Origin: Colocasia esculenta
Taxonomy: Eukaryota; Streptophyta; Magnoliopsida; Alismatales; Araceae
Direction of reading: 5' to 3'
Assembly: GCA_014218235.1 (NCBI GenBank)
Contig: CM024760.1
Span: 141,251,245 to 141,315,244 of the forward strand
DNA: 64,000 nucleotides
Of this stretch, positions 22,401 through 32,382 are shown piece after piece (positions within the stretch are counted from its first letter, which is position 1; each line of letters opens with the position of its first letter). Below the pieces are notes generated by a model. That model was not told the origin of the DNA and made no database searches. It worked only from the letters and a program-made list of their open reading frames with translations. The position numbers and the translations under genes were made by a program.

Positions 22401-23178
22401 GAGAAACCACTTTTTGAAGATTTCTGGACCTAATGCTCTGGCCCATCTTTTCAACTACTACCCCAGATAGGTCAACACCAAAGTGTTTGAAAATCTTGGT
22501 GAGCAAATGGGCGTAGGGCAGAGAAACATTCAATTTGCTCTTCGTGTCCCAAATTTGATCACGAGCAAACTTCATCCTCTCTATCATCACTTCGGCCATG
22601 TTAATCTCCTTGTTCTGGATGGCCCAGAACATCATGTCCGAATCAGCCCTGGTACAGGTAGAGAAAGTAGCACTTCTGGGAATGAGTATCTGACAAACTA
22701 TAAAATGCAGGAGACGGTTGAATGCATTCAGTTGATTTATGTCTATTTTCCCATCTCTTAGCCAGAATTCAGGACCAATGATTCCGAGACCCTTGACCTA
22801 GGTATCTACAGTGTGAATTCCACTGTGACCAGTCGTGCTTACATCAAACAGAGTCTTCAGGAGATCATGATCAATCTTGATCGGGGTTCCCTTGACTGAA
22901 GATGTCAGGGACCCATCTGCCTCTAATTTCAAACAGACATAGAACGCCTTCACGAGGTCTGGATAGCTTACCTCTGAGAAGGTTGAAATGACTGACCACT
23001 GCATTCTGCTCACGGCGGCCACTATGTTGTGCATGTCGTTCTTCTCAAGATCAGCTACGTCCACTGCTTTATTGCCACAAAGCTTTGTTTTCACAAACGT
23101 GAACCTCTCTTGCTGCTCAGGTGAGAGGTACTCAGCGCCGTAGCCCCCAAGACTGCCGGAAATGACGGACGCGGCCAT
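19421..23178 (-). pseudogene. Element E ORF3: very long post-pol protein ('env-like')
   Basis: This reading starts at ATG 23178 (MAASVISGSLGGYGAEYL; context ATCCATGGCC) and ends at 19421 (YYLPVPPQN), about 1,250 codons. The N domain (about 22340-23178) has SLPYAHLLTKIFKHFGVDLS, typical of the plant 'putative transposon protein' family also found in SIRE1-type env-like ORFs. Next come an acidic/Ala-rich region, a Gly-Pro-rich linker (about 21170-21345), a Ser/Pro-rich region and a C domain (19421 to about 20650) with LTLSEWFQIHIK, LPEVQLSQFKQ and HFASLLSPAYY that I cannot assign. Breaks are TAG at 22798 and 21669 and frameshifts near 22340, 20600, 20430 and 20140. I see no signal peptide or membrane span, so an envelope role is doubtful. 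Confidence 0.75.
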
Positions 23179-23576
23179 GGATTTAGGTGAAGAAGATTTC
23201 TGGAGGGTTGGGAAGGAAGGAGGAGTGAAAGCCCTCAAGAAATTCTTCGCGGGAACGAGAGCGAAGCTTCAAAGAGCAGAGAGTCGATGTCGGAGTCGTT
23301 AGGGCATCGGCTCAGGCAACCAGACGAAACAGGGAAGAAGGTAGAAGATAGGAGATGAATCGTTCTCACATCGATTTTGGAGTTAAATAAAAGCTTTACC
23401 AAAAAGTGAGACGCCAAAAATGTGGCAGAAAACGACAAATAAGTTTGACCAACTCAACAGACTTTATAAAGAGAGCGGCCAGGAAAGATAATTTAAATTT
23501 CTTTTTGCTTAAAGCCATGGAGAGAAAATTTACTTAATTCTGAAAATTTATATGCCAGTTTTACACAGAAATCTTT
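23179..23576 (-). promoter_or_regulatory. Leader between pol and ORF3 of element E
   Basis: These 398 bp are non-coding between the pol stop (TGA at 23577) and the ORF3 ATG. On the element strand there is a TATA-like TTTATAAAG near 23465, a pyrimidine-rich stretch, and the blocks GATGCCCTAACGA and TTCCCGCGAAGAA, both kept in element J (about 54600-54700). It could be a promoter and 5' leader for ORF3. That is inference. Confidence 0.45.
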
Positions 23577-24990
23577 TCATAAATTACACATGCCCAATTC
23601 CCTTCTAAGAGATGTGAATCTCTCTTCGGGTAAGGCTTTTGTGAAAATATCTACTAACTGACCATTTGTGTCAATGAAAGATATTTCTATGTTATCATTT
23701 GCTACATGATCACGAATGAAATGATATATAACCTCAATATGTTTGGTCCTTGAATGCTGGACTGAATTTTTGGTGAGATTGATAGCACTGGTATTGTCAC
23801 ACAATAGTGGAATTGATTTGATATTTAGTCCAAAATCCTCAAGTTGTTGCTTTATCCATAGGACTTGTGTACAATAACTTCCAGCAGCCACGTACTCAGC
23901 TTCAGTTGTAGACAATGCCACTGAATTTTGTTTCTTGGAGGACCAGGATATCAAACACCCTGCAAGGAATTGACAACAACCACCGGTGCTTTTTCTATCT
24001 ACTTTGCATCCAGCATAGTCAGCATCAGAGTATCCTACTAAATTAATTTCACAGGATTTTGGATACCATAGACCTAAATCATGAGTTCTAGCTAAATATC
24101 TAAATATTCTTTTTACAGAGATTAAGTGAGATTCTCTAAGATTTGCTTGATATCTAGCACACATGCATGCACTGAATAGAATATCGGGTCTACTGGCTGT
24201 TAAGTAAAGCAATGAACCAATCATACCTCTGTAGATCTTTTGATCTACTTTCTTACCATCCTTGTAGATGTACTCATGGGTGTTGAGAGTGGCTTTGTGT
24301 TCTCAAAACCAAATTTCTTCAAAAGCTCCTTGGTGTATTTTGCTTGACAAATGTGGGTGCCATCTTTTCCTTGCTTGATTTGTAGTCCAAGGAAATAATT
24401 TAGCTCCCCCATCATGCTCATCTCAAACTCTCCCTGCATCAACTTTTCAAAGTGCTTGTAAAGGGATTCATCAGTAGATCCAAAAATAATGTCATCTACA
24501 TAAATCTGTACAAGTAATATGCTTTTAACTTTCGATTTTACAAATAGAGTGCTATCTACCTGTCCTCTAGTGAAACCATGGTTTAATAAAAAAGAGCTAA
24601 GCCTTTCATACCAGGCTCTTGGTGCTTGCTTTAAACCATATAATGCCTTATAAAGTTTAAAAACATGATTTGGAAATTCTGTTTCATCAAAACCTGGAGG
24701 CTGTTCAACATATACTTCCTCTTTAATAAAACCATTTAAAAATGCAGATTTAACATCCATTTGAAATAATTTTAAATCCGAAGCAGATGCATATGCTAAT
24801 AAAATTCTAATAGCCTCAAGTCTAACTACAAGTGCATAAGTTTCATCGAAATCTATGCCTTCCTCTTGGGAGTAGCCTTGAGCTACCAGCCTGGCCTTGT
24901 TTCTTAAGATCACACCAGCCTCATCCAATTTGTTTCTGAACACCCACTTGGTGCCAATAACTGGATGGTCTGATGGTCTAGAACAAGTGA
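23577..24990 (-). pseudogene. Element E reverse transcriptase and RNase H
   Basis: This is the C-terminal part of the copia polyprotein. RT shows RNKARLVAQGYSQEEGIDF, FQMDVKSAFLNGFIKEEVYV, ALYGLKQAPRAWY and the catalytic VQIYVDDIIFGST at about 24480-24520, then NYFLGLQIKQ. RNase H follows with GSLLYLTASRPDI, YSDADYAGCKVDRKSTGG, ALSTTEAEYVAA and LLCDNTSAINL, ending in FTKALPEERFTSLRRELG and a TGA. One frameshift near 24245 separates RT from RNase H; the catalytic residues are intact. This is the best-preserved pol in the window. Confidence 0.93.
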
Positions 24991-26610
24991 CTATACTTGG
25001 TTTCTCTTGAACTGGTTAAGTTCATCTTGCATGGCTATAATCCAGGATTCATCAGTGAGAGCTTCATTGACTGTCTTAGGCTCTATTTGAGAGACAAATG
25101 CTAGATAATCACAAGGTATTACATTACCTCTTGTTCTTACCCCTACAGATGGATCACCAATAATGTTCTCAGGTGGGTGATCTTTCTTGTATCTCCACTC
25201 CTTTGGAAGATTTTCATGTGTAATATCTTGTTGTTGCAAGTCTTCTAGAGGTGGATCATTCCTATCTTCAATTGAGGTATCATTTAGTTTCTTGGACAGT
25301 TCGTCTGCATCATCATTGTCACTATCTTCTTCCTTTCTCAAGGAAGGGTTAGTCTCATCAAAAATAATATGCACAGACTGTTCAATCAATAAGGTACGTT
25401 TGTTAAATACTCTATAACCTTTGGGTTTAGAAGCATACCCATGAAGATGTCTTCATCTGATTTGGCATCCAACTTACCAATGTCTCTTTTGCCGTTGTTG
25501 TGGATGAAGCATGGACATCCAAAAGTTCTGAAGTGACTGATCTTCGGTTTCTTTCCTTTGAACAACTCATATGTAGTTTTCTTCAATATTGGTCTGATCA
25601 TTACTCTATTAATGATGTAGCTTGCTGTGTTTGCTGCTTCAGCCTAAAAATACCTTGGTAAGTTATATTCTGACAACATTGTCCTAGCCATATCCAATAA
25701 GGTTCTATTCTTTCTTTCAGCAACTCCATTCCCCTGTGGTGTCCTTGGTGCTGAGAAGTTATGTTCAATTCCTTCATTTTCACAGAACTTTGCAAATTTC
25801 TCATTCTGAAATTCACCTCCATGATCTGATCGAATACTAATAATACTGAATTTCTTGTCTTTCTGAACCTTTTTGCTAAAATTGATAAAACTTTCAAATG
25901 TATCATCTTTATGATCTAGGAATGACACCCATGTGTATCTGGAGTAGTCATCGACAATAACAAACCCGAAATTTTTTCCTCCTAGACTAGTGGTTCTCAT
26001 TGGCCCAAATAAATCCATGTGAAGGAGTTCTAAGGGTTTAGAGGTGGTTACCACAGTCTTTGACTTGAAGGAGCTCTTAGAGTGCTTTCCTTTGGCACAA
26101 GGTCTACAAACACCTTCCATCTTAGTGCTGACTTTTGGCAAACCTTCCACAAGATTTTTCTTTAACAACTTTCTCATACCATCTATGCCGCAATGTCCCA
26201 ATCTTCTATGCCACAATTCAGTTGATTGATCTTTATTTGCTGCTAAACAAACATTTTGATCTTTGAGTTCTTCAAGATAGAGCACATATAAGTTATTTTC
26301 TCTATTTGCCTCGAAAATTACTGCTCCATCTTTTAATATGCTACACTTTGACTCTTGAAACTGAATCTGATGGCCTTTGTCACAAAGCTGGCTGATGCTA
26401 ATAAGATTATGTTTTAGCCCTTTGACAAACAATACATCTTCAATAATTGTCTTTCCTTTATTGTTCACAGAACCACTTCCTATCACTGTTCCTTTTCCGT
26501 TATCTCCATATGTAATAGTTCCTTCTTCATTTTGAAGATGAGAGAATAGCTTTCGATTACCTGACATGTGCCTTGAGCATCCACTGTCCAGATACCATTT
26601 GGATGCTCGA
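24991..26610 (-). pseudogene. Element E protease, integrase and linker
   Basis: Protease begins just after gag with WYLDSGCSRHMSG (near 26575-26605). The integrase zinc-binding part is ELWHRRLGHCGIDGM...CRPCAKGKH. The core has LHMDLFGPM, IRSDHGGEFQNEKF and NGVAERKNRTLLD, a complete D,D,E set. A stop near 25644 replaces the Trp expected in LPRYFWAEA. After a frameshift near 25430 the linker shows DESNPSLRKE-like text and HPPENIIGDPSVGVRTRG, a sequence typical of Sireviruses just before RT. It works with the RT-RNase H part at 23577-24990. Confidence 0.92.
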
Positions 26611-26632
26611 GAGTTACCCTGAAATGAAAATA

Positions 26633-28404
26633 TTAAGTTTTAAGTACCCAAGTTCTTTTGGGTCCTGATTGGTTAGTAACACTGGTTTCCCTTTTTATTA
26701 TCCATTTCTTATGTTTAGTTGGACATGTAGTTATGATACGTCCTAATTTGTTACAGTGACTACAGCAAGACAATTTTGTCACTTTTTCTATGTATTTGAA
26801 ATCTGCCTTGTATGCAATGTCTTGTTCAGGTACAAATTTTGGTGTTGGATATATTTTAGGATAAACTATAGTTTCTTCATTATCTAGGGGTGTATATCCT
26901 AATCCATTTTTCTTCTTACCTGATCTTCTAGCACCTTTTAATATGAGGGAGTTTTTACCATTTGTAAATTTTTCCAATGTGCTAGATAACTTTTTATTCT
27001 CTTCTATTAATGAGTTTATCTCTGTTTTTAGTTCATCCGAGCTTGCTTGTTTTTCAAATTTAATTATTTGTTCATTCTTATCCTTTAGATCTTCACATAA
27101 TAATTCGTTTCTTCTTTTAAGTTCAGTTAACTGTTTTTCTAGCCGTTCATTTTCTGATTTTAGATCTAAATTTGTGTTTTCTAAACAAGCATTATTTTTC
27201 TTACTTACTTTTAATAGTTTGGTTACTTCTCTATATTTACTGTATAGTTCATTGAATGTTGCCTCTAAGTTATCCGAATCAGAATTATTGCAGGAATTAA
27301 AGGAGGAGTCAGATGTTACCTTATCATCTGTATTTGTCATGAACGCCAGGTTGGCTTCTTCTTTATCACTGCTTGAGCTTGACTCACTGTCTGAGTCGCT
27401 GCTGTTTTCCCAAGCGGCTGCCATTGCCTTTTTCTTGTACTTCTTGAATCGTCTGAAGTTGTCCTTTTTCTTGTGTCCATCTTTCTTGAGCTTTGGACAT
27501 TCTGCCTTGATATGTCCAGGTTTCTTGCACTCATAGCATATTGGTTCTTCTTTCTTCAGATCCTTTCCTTCTGACTTCTTAAACTCTTTGTTTTTCTTAA
27601 AGAACCTTCTGCCAGATTGAAATTTTTTTTTCTTGGCTAAAATCCGTTGTAGTCTCCTTGATAGCATTGCTTCTTCATTTTCACTGTCCTCAATACTTTC
27701 ATTTTCATCTGAGCTTACTTCTGATGAGTCTTCTTCAGCTTTTAAAGCATTGGAGTGCTTCTTTCTACTTGAGGACTCTCCTAGCCTTTCCATATTGATC
27801 TCATGGGCCATAAGGGACCCAATGAGCTTTTCCAAAGACATCCTTTTTAGATCATTAGCTTCCTCAATAGCTGTGACCTTTGGGGTCCCTGAGGATGGTA
27901 AGGATCTAAGAATTTTCCTCACCATGTCTCCAATCTCATAGGTTTTCTCAAGTCCAGCCAATCCATTTGTAATATTTGTAAATCGACTGAACATTTGAGT
28001 TATGGACTCACCTAATTGCATCTGAAATCTTTCATATTGTGTAACAAAAATATCAATTCTTGTCTCCTTGACCTTGTATGTGCCTTCATAGGTAATTCTA
28101 AGCTTTTCCCATATCTCCATTACGGATTTGCAGGCTGAAACTCTGTTGAATTCCTTTTTTCTTAGTGCACAGCACAGAATACTCTTAGCCTTACAGTTCA
28201 AGGAGATCTTTTTCCTGTCATCATCTGTCCACTGAGCTTTCTCATTTGTGACCAGGAGATCGCCTTCCTCTACTATTGACCATATCTGATAGTCGTGACC
28301 TTGGAGAAAGTACTCCATTCTGGTCTTCCAATAAGCATAATCTTCACCATCAAAGAGAGGGGGTCGGTTGACAGACTGACCTTCAAGATACCTTGGGCTG
28401 CCAT
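26633..28404 (-). pseudogene. Element E gag with zinc knuckles and coiled coil
   Basis: The true start is the ATG at 28404 (MAAQ). A one-base loss soon after shifts the frame, and the rest is open as 561 codons from 28318 to 26633. A UBN2-type gag domain (WTDDDRKKISLNCKAKSILC, FSRFTNITNGLAGLEKTYE) is followed by a Lys-rich region, a CCHC knuckle CYECKKPGHIKAEC, a Ser/Asp/Glu-rich segment, a long coiled coil (about residues 355-455), and a second, altered knuckle CSHCNKLGRIITTC whose His is Arg. The coiled coil and length match Sirevirus gag. The pol frame is offset by one base, so gag and pol are not one ORF. Confidence 0.9.
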
Positions 28405-28455
28405 GGATCTTTACTCTTCAGATCGTTGGATCTTTCTTCTTTGTCGAAGAGACTC

Positions 28456-28467
28456 GCTCTGATACCA
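28456..28467 (-). other. Element E primer binding site (tRNA-iMet)
   Basis: GCTCTGATACCA on the plus strand is TGGTATCAGAGC on the element strand, two bases from the 5' LTR. It fixes the minus orientation. Confidence 0.93.
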
Positions 28468-28469
28468 CT

Positions 28470-30515
28470 TGTTGCCCAGTTGACGAGCCCAGAGGGGGGG
28501 TGAATGGGTCTTTAAAAAATATTTGATTAGTACCTGTACTTAAAACATTCAAACAAAGGTGTTCATCGATGAAGGTTAGGGAAGGTTAGTATAAAACACA
28601 GACACAAAATAAGCAATCACACAACACAAGGAATTATCCTAGTTCAGACCTCCTCTCCTTAGGAGTCCTACGTCCAGTCCCTGAGCAACAACTTAGGATT
28701 CCACTAACTAGGGTACAGTCCCCCTACAGACAATACAACACCCAGCTCATCTGGTCTTCCTTCACATAAAGGGAACTACAACACCCTGGATCCCCACCAG
28801 GTCTTCCTTTACAACAGAAGGGAACACAACACCCTGGTTCCCCACCAGGTCTTCCTTTACAACAGAAGGGAACTACAATACAAAAAGAATAAGCAAGAAT
28901 TCAAGCCCTTAGATCAAGCTTTAGCAAGTCAAGATCTGAAGCTACTAGTACTGAGAGCAAATAAACTAAACAAGGCACTCTCTCAGAACTACACTAGCTC
29001 TCTTAGGATTTCTATTACAGCACAGAGAGCAAAGAGCTAAAGACACTAGAATTGAATTCTTGGCTCTTGGATTCCTTCAGAAGATCTGCAATGCTTGTGG
29101 TATTCGATGGTAAGTCTCTCTCTTCTGTATTGTTACTTCTCAAGCTGCTATCTTGAATTTATATCTCCAATTTGAAATGTAGTCGTTGAAGTAACCGTTG
29201 TCTCTTTGTTTGATAGACGTTAGACTGCTTGACACTTGGAAGCTTCTAGTCAACAATCTTTTATCCATTTGAGCACACAAAGAGATAGGGTCTTCTGGCG
29301 TCTATATGGTCCAACGTTGTATGACAATATGTCTTTAGGGCCCTGCATACATTAAATGCTAGAACAGTAGACAGCTAGACTGTCTCTTGATGTCAGAAGA
29401 CGTTGATGTGAATATTCACCAAGAATAGTAATTCAATTTTGCTATATTAAAAAGATGTTAGCAGAGTATGCACGATAATGGAAAGATCTCATCTGCGTGC
29501 ATGCAGAGATACGTTCTGTCTTCATTAAATGCACAGCAGTCAGACAGATAACAGAAGACTTTGACTATTCAACGCTTGCAGAAATAAGATAAATATCAAG
29601 TCGATATAAACCATAAAGTCGTTGCCTATATGACTTATGAAATCGTTATGATCAAAGTGTTTACTGAAGAAATCGTTATAGAGAGCAAATCATTTCATTC
29701 ATTAAAGAAATTGTTATGAATACTGAAGAAATCGTTATAGAGAGCAAATCATTGTATTCATTAAAGGAATCGTTATGAATACTGAAGAAATCGTTATAGG
29801 AAATGAATCATTGTGAGTGCTAAAGAAATCGTTGTGATCGCTTAAAGAAATCGTTGCGCAAAGCAAATCGTTATGAGCGCTAAAGAAATCGTTGTGAACA
29901 CTAAGCAAATCATTGAGACGGGCAAGTCGTTACGAGTTCTAAAGAAATCGTTATGATGACTTAAGGAATCGTTACGATGGGCATGTCGTTACGAGTTCTA
30001 AAGAAATCGTTACGATGACTTAAGAAATCATTACGACGGGCAAGTCGTTACGAGTTCTAAAGAAATCATTACGATGACTTAAGGAATCGTTACGACGGGC
30101 AAGTCGTTACGAGTTCTAAAGAAATCGTTACGATGACTTAAGGAATTGTTACGAAGGGCAAGTCGTTACGAGTTCTAAAGAAATTGTTGTGATGACTTAA
30201 GGAATCGTTACGGGAGCGACTTGTTTGTAACCAAACGATGTTACTGTCTTATAAAGAAATCGTTAAGACACTTATGAAATCGTTATAGCTTTATTGAAAT
30301 CGATATTCATAAATGAAGTCGTTGTGACTTTCAACAGTAATCTAGAAATGATTAAAGCTTCAGAGAGGTGATACTTACCAATATTGGCTTGTTTGACCTT
30401 GGTATATTTCCTGTCCTTAAGACTTATGAAATATATGTTAGAAATTTTGATAGGGTTTTGTTAATCACCAAAATAAATATGTAATTAAAATTACATGGGG
30501 ACAAACTGATCATCA
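28470..30515 (-). repeat. Element E 5' LTR
   Basis: This 2,046-bp LTR pairs with 17263-19250. On the element strand the order is TGATGATCAG, the TCGTT-core array (29617-30340), a TATA-like ATATAAAT near 29157-29165, and hairpin-like repeats (28752-28876) near U5. The right TSD GGAAT occupies 30516-30520. Confidence 0.93.
29617..30340 (-). repeat. TCGTT minisatellite in U3 of element E 5' LTR
   Basis: This is the same array as at 18388-19060, with one extra higher-order unit of about 59 bp visible between 29990 and 30130. The unit number therefore differs between the two LTRs of one element. Confidence 0.85.
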
Positions 30516-30520
30516 GGAAT

Positions 30521-32124
30521 GAAAATTAATATGTAAGGAAGAGTAAAAGATAGCAAAGGTACAAGTGTAGGTGAAAACCAATGTATCATTACATGTTTAT
30601 TTATTTATGTCATTCATGTGTTACTATCATATTTATAATATCATGTTTTGTACCATGTTAAAAGTTATGTAATATAGTTTAATAATCTCCATATGGCGGT
30701 ATGTATGAATATGTGCATGTAAACATGTAAAGAAATGCAATGTAGAAGAACGAGTAGGTAAATTGACAATGAATAGATAGCGTGAGAATAAGTGTAAATC
30801 CATGTAATTAAGTTTAATTCATGTCAAAACAGTAAGGTAAATGAGATTTTGTTTTTGATAAACACACGAAATAATGTCTAAGTTCCATGATAGAATTGCT
30901 ACTCATTTAGTATGTAGTTTCATGCTTAATTTGTAGATGATTGCCATCCGATTTGAATGTGTATTAAATCTTCATTCCATGTTTAATAAAGGTGATATCA
31001 TGGTGAATTATTCATATTAAAAACAGCAAATGAAATGTGTAAATAAATGAGAAAAGTGCATGTGCAAAATAAATAGAGATCATGTTAGGTTGTTATCTAC
31101 GTTATGTATAATTGCATGTTCTAATTGGTAGAGTTGTTACACAATAAGGAAAAATGTTTAGACTAATATATCATGTTACATGATAGGTGTTTAAGAGTTC
31201 ATATGTTCATGTCATGTATGTATTAATTGGATTATGCTTAACTACGATAGAAAGATTAGCATCATATTATGAAGTTCACTAGAAACCATGTGCAAGTGTC
31301 ATGAGTGTATGATAAATCTTACCTTAAAACAGCAAGTTAGTTATATGATAAAGTGATATGAATGCATATGAAATTGACTAAATACTATGGTAAAAGTATT
31401 CGTCATCTTGTACATAACCTTGTGTTCAAATTTGATTAAATTGTGCAATGATATGATAAGGATTTGAACTATGTATCATAGAATATATTATGTGTAGAGA
31501 ACTTGTGTAGGTGTATGTTATTTTATAATTTAATATGAGCATGTGTTAATTTGGAATGTGTTTGGGAGACCTATGTGTTGTTAATCATTAAAGCTTGTAC
31601 TGTATGAATTATTGTAATTAGTATGATAGCATGTGTCTCATTATGGTTGGTAGTATAATGTGTATGTGATATGTATAAGTTTGATGTTTAAATTACTTGT
31701 TGAGTCTTGTAAGACTCATACTTGTTTCGGCGTACAGGTGTGACAGGTTATCCAGTAGATGAGGAGAGAACAGTGAAGATTGATACCACATACAAGAAAT
31801 AGCACTTGAGGAGATTTTATTTTTGGTAGTTGCTTTAATTTATAGTTTGAATGATGTAATTCATATGGACAATGTATGGTCAATGTAGTTCTTTTCAAGT
31901 TGTAATAATGTGGACTCTAATACTTTCTTTTACTACATAGACTGTGGAATGTGTGGTGATGATGGAATGAAGTAATATATTTCTTTTAATTCTGCTGTAC
32001 TCTTTTATTATTCATGGACATATCAACCTTATCACTTAGTGTTGGGTTACTATCCCACTGTGACGATGCTCTTTGTACCGATGGGGATTGGTATAATTGT
32101 ATCGGTATAAAGGGGGTCGTTACA
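30521..32124 (+). repeat. Element C 3' LTR, right part
   Basis: This continues C's 3' LTR after element E and matches about 13584-15188. It ends GGGGGTCGTTACA and is followed by the TSD CCCTT (32125-32129). Confidence 0.92.
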
Positions 32125-32129
32125 CCCTT

Positions 32130-32382
32130 CCTCCTCAAACAATTTGCGCAGATGCAGGATAATGGATTGTGCATCCATCTTCTCATGTTGCCTCTGCAAC
32201 TCAAGGGTCATAGAAGCCAACATGTAACACTGAGCAAAACTTGAGTCTTATAACTTTTATAGAGAGAAACAACTTCCTCGCTAGCCCCTTTCTATGGCTC
32301 AGGCATGACCTCATCGAGAACATATGCGATTTTTTCCTATGTGAGAACATTCTCAAATTTTGGAGCCAATCCACATAGTTCG
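32130..32382 (-). pseudogene. Element A: N-terminal part of copia gag
   Basis: On the minus strand this reads NYVDWL, a stretch like EKIAYVLDEVMPEP, YMLASMTLELQRQHEKMDAQ and ILHLRKLFEEEG, the usual start of a Ty1/copia gag (UBN2-type capsid). It runs straight into the sequence at 10946 if element C is removed, confirming that C inserted in A's gag. The first codons and the leader are missing because D's LTR begins at 32383. Two or more frame changes are present. Confidence 0.85.

Larger units (their letters stand above)
17263..30515 (-). mobile_element. Element E: nearly complete Sirevirus-type Ty1/copia with ORF3
   Basis: This 13,253-bp minus-strand element inserted in C's 3' LTR. Its TSD is GGAGT on the left and GGAAT on the right (one mismatch). 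On its own strand the order is 5' LTR (28470-30515), iMet primer site, gag, protease-integrase-RT-RNase H, a leader of about 400 bp, a very long third ORF, paired polypurine tracts and the 3' LTR (17263-19250). The order IN before RT marks Ty1/copia. The gag coiled coil, the polypurine cluster and the extra ORF after pol mark the Sirevirus lineage. Only a few stops and frameshifts are present. Confidence 0.93.
10952..32124 (+). mobile_element. Element C: long-LTR, gag-only retrotransposon (TR-GAG-like), interrupted by E
   Basis: The boundaries are TGTGATACCCCG at 10952 and GTTACA at 32124, flanked by CCCTT on both sides (10947-10951 and 32125-32129). Removing E and its TSD leaves about 7.9 kb: a 4,237-bp 5' LTR, a 658-bp internal region with primer site, one small gag ORF and polypurine tract, and a 3' LTR now about 3.0 kb. 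There is no pol. LTRs with a primer site, polypurine tract and gag alone fit the TR-GAG class of non-autonomous plant elements. The internal region looks like a deletion product, because late gag joins the last codons of a gypsy pol. Confidence 0.88.

Noticed and set aside
19421..23178. ORF3 as a true viral envelope glycoprotein
   Set aside because: I see no signal peptide, no clear membrane-spanning helix and no cleavage site; 'env-like' would describe only its position after pol.
26943..27536. 197-codon plus-strand ORF
   Set aside because: It is the antisense shadow of the gag coiled-coil and Ser-rich region of element E; its hydrophobic look comes from reading Lys/Glu codons backwards.
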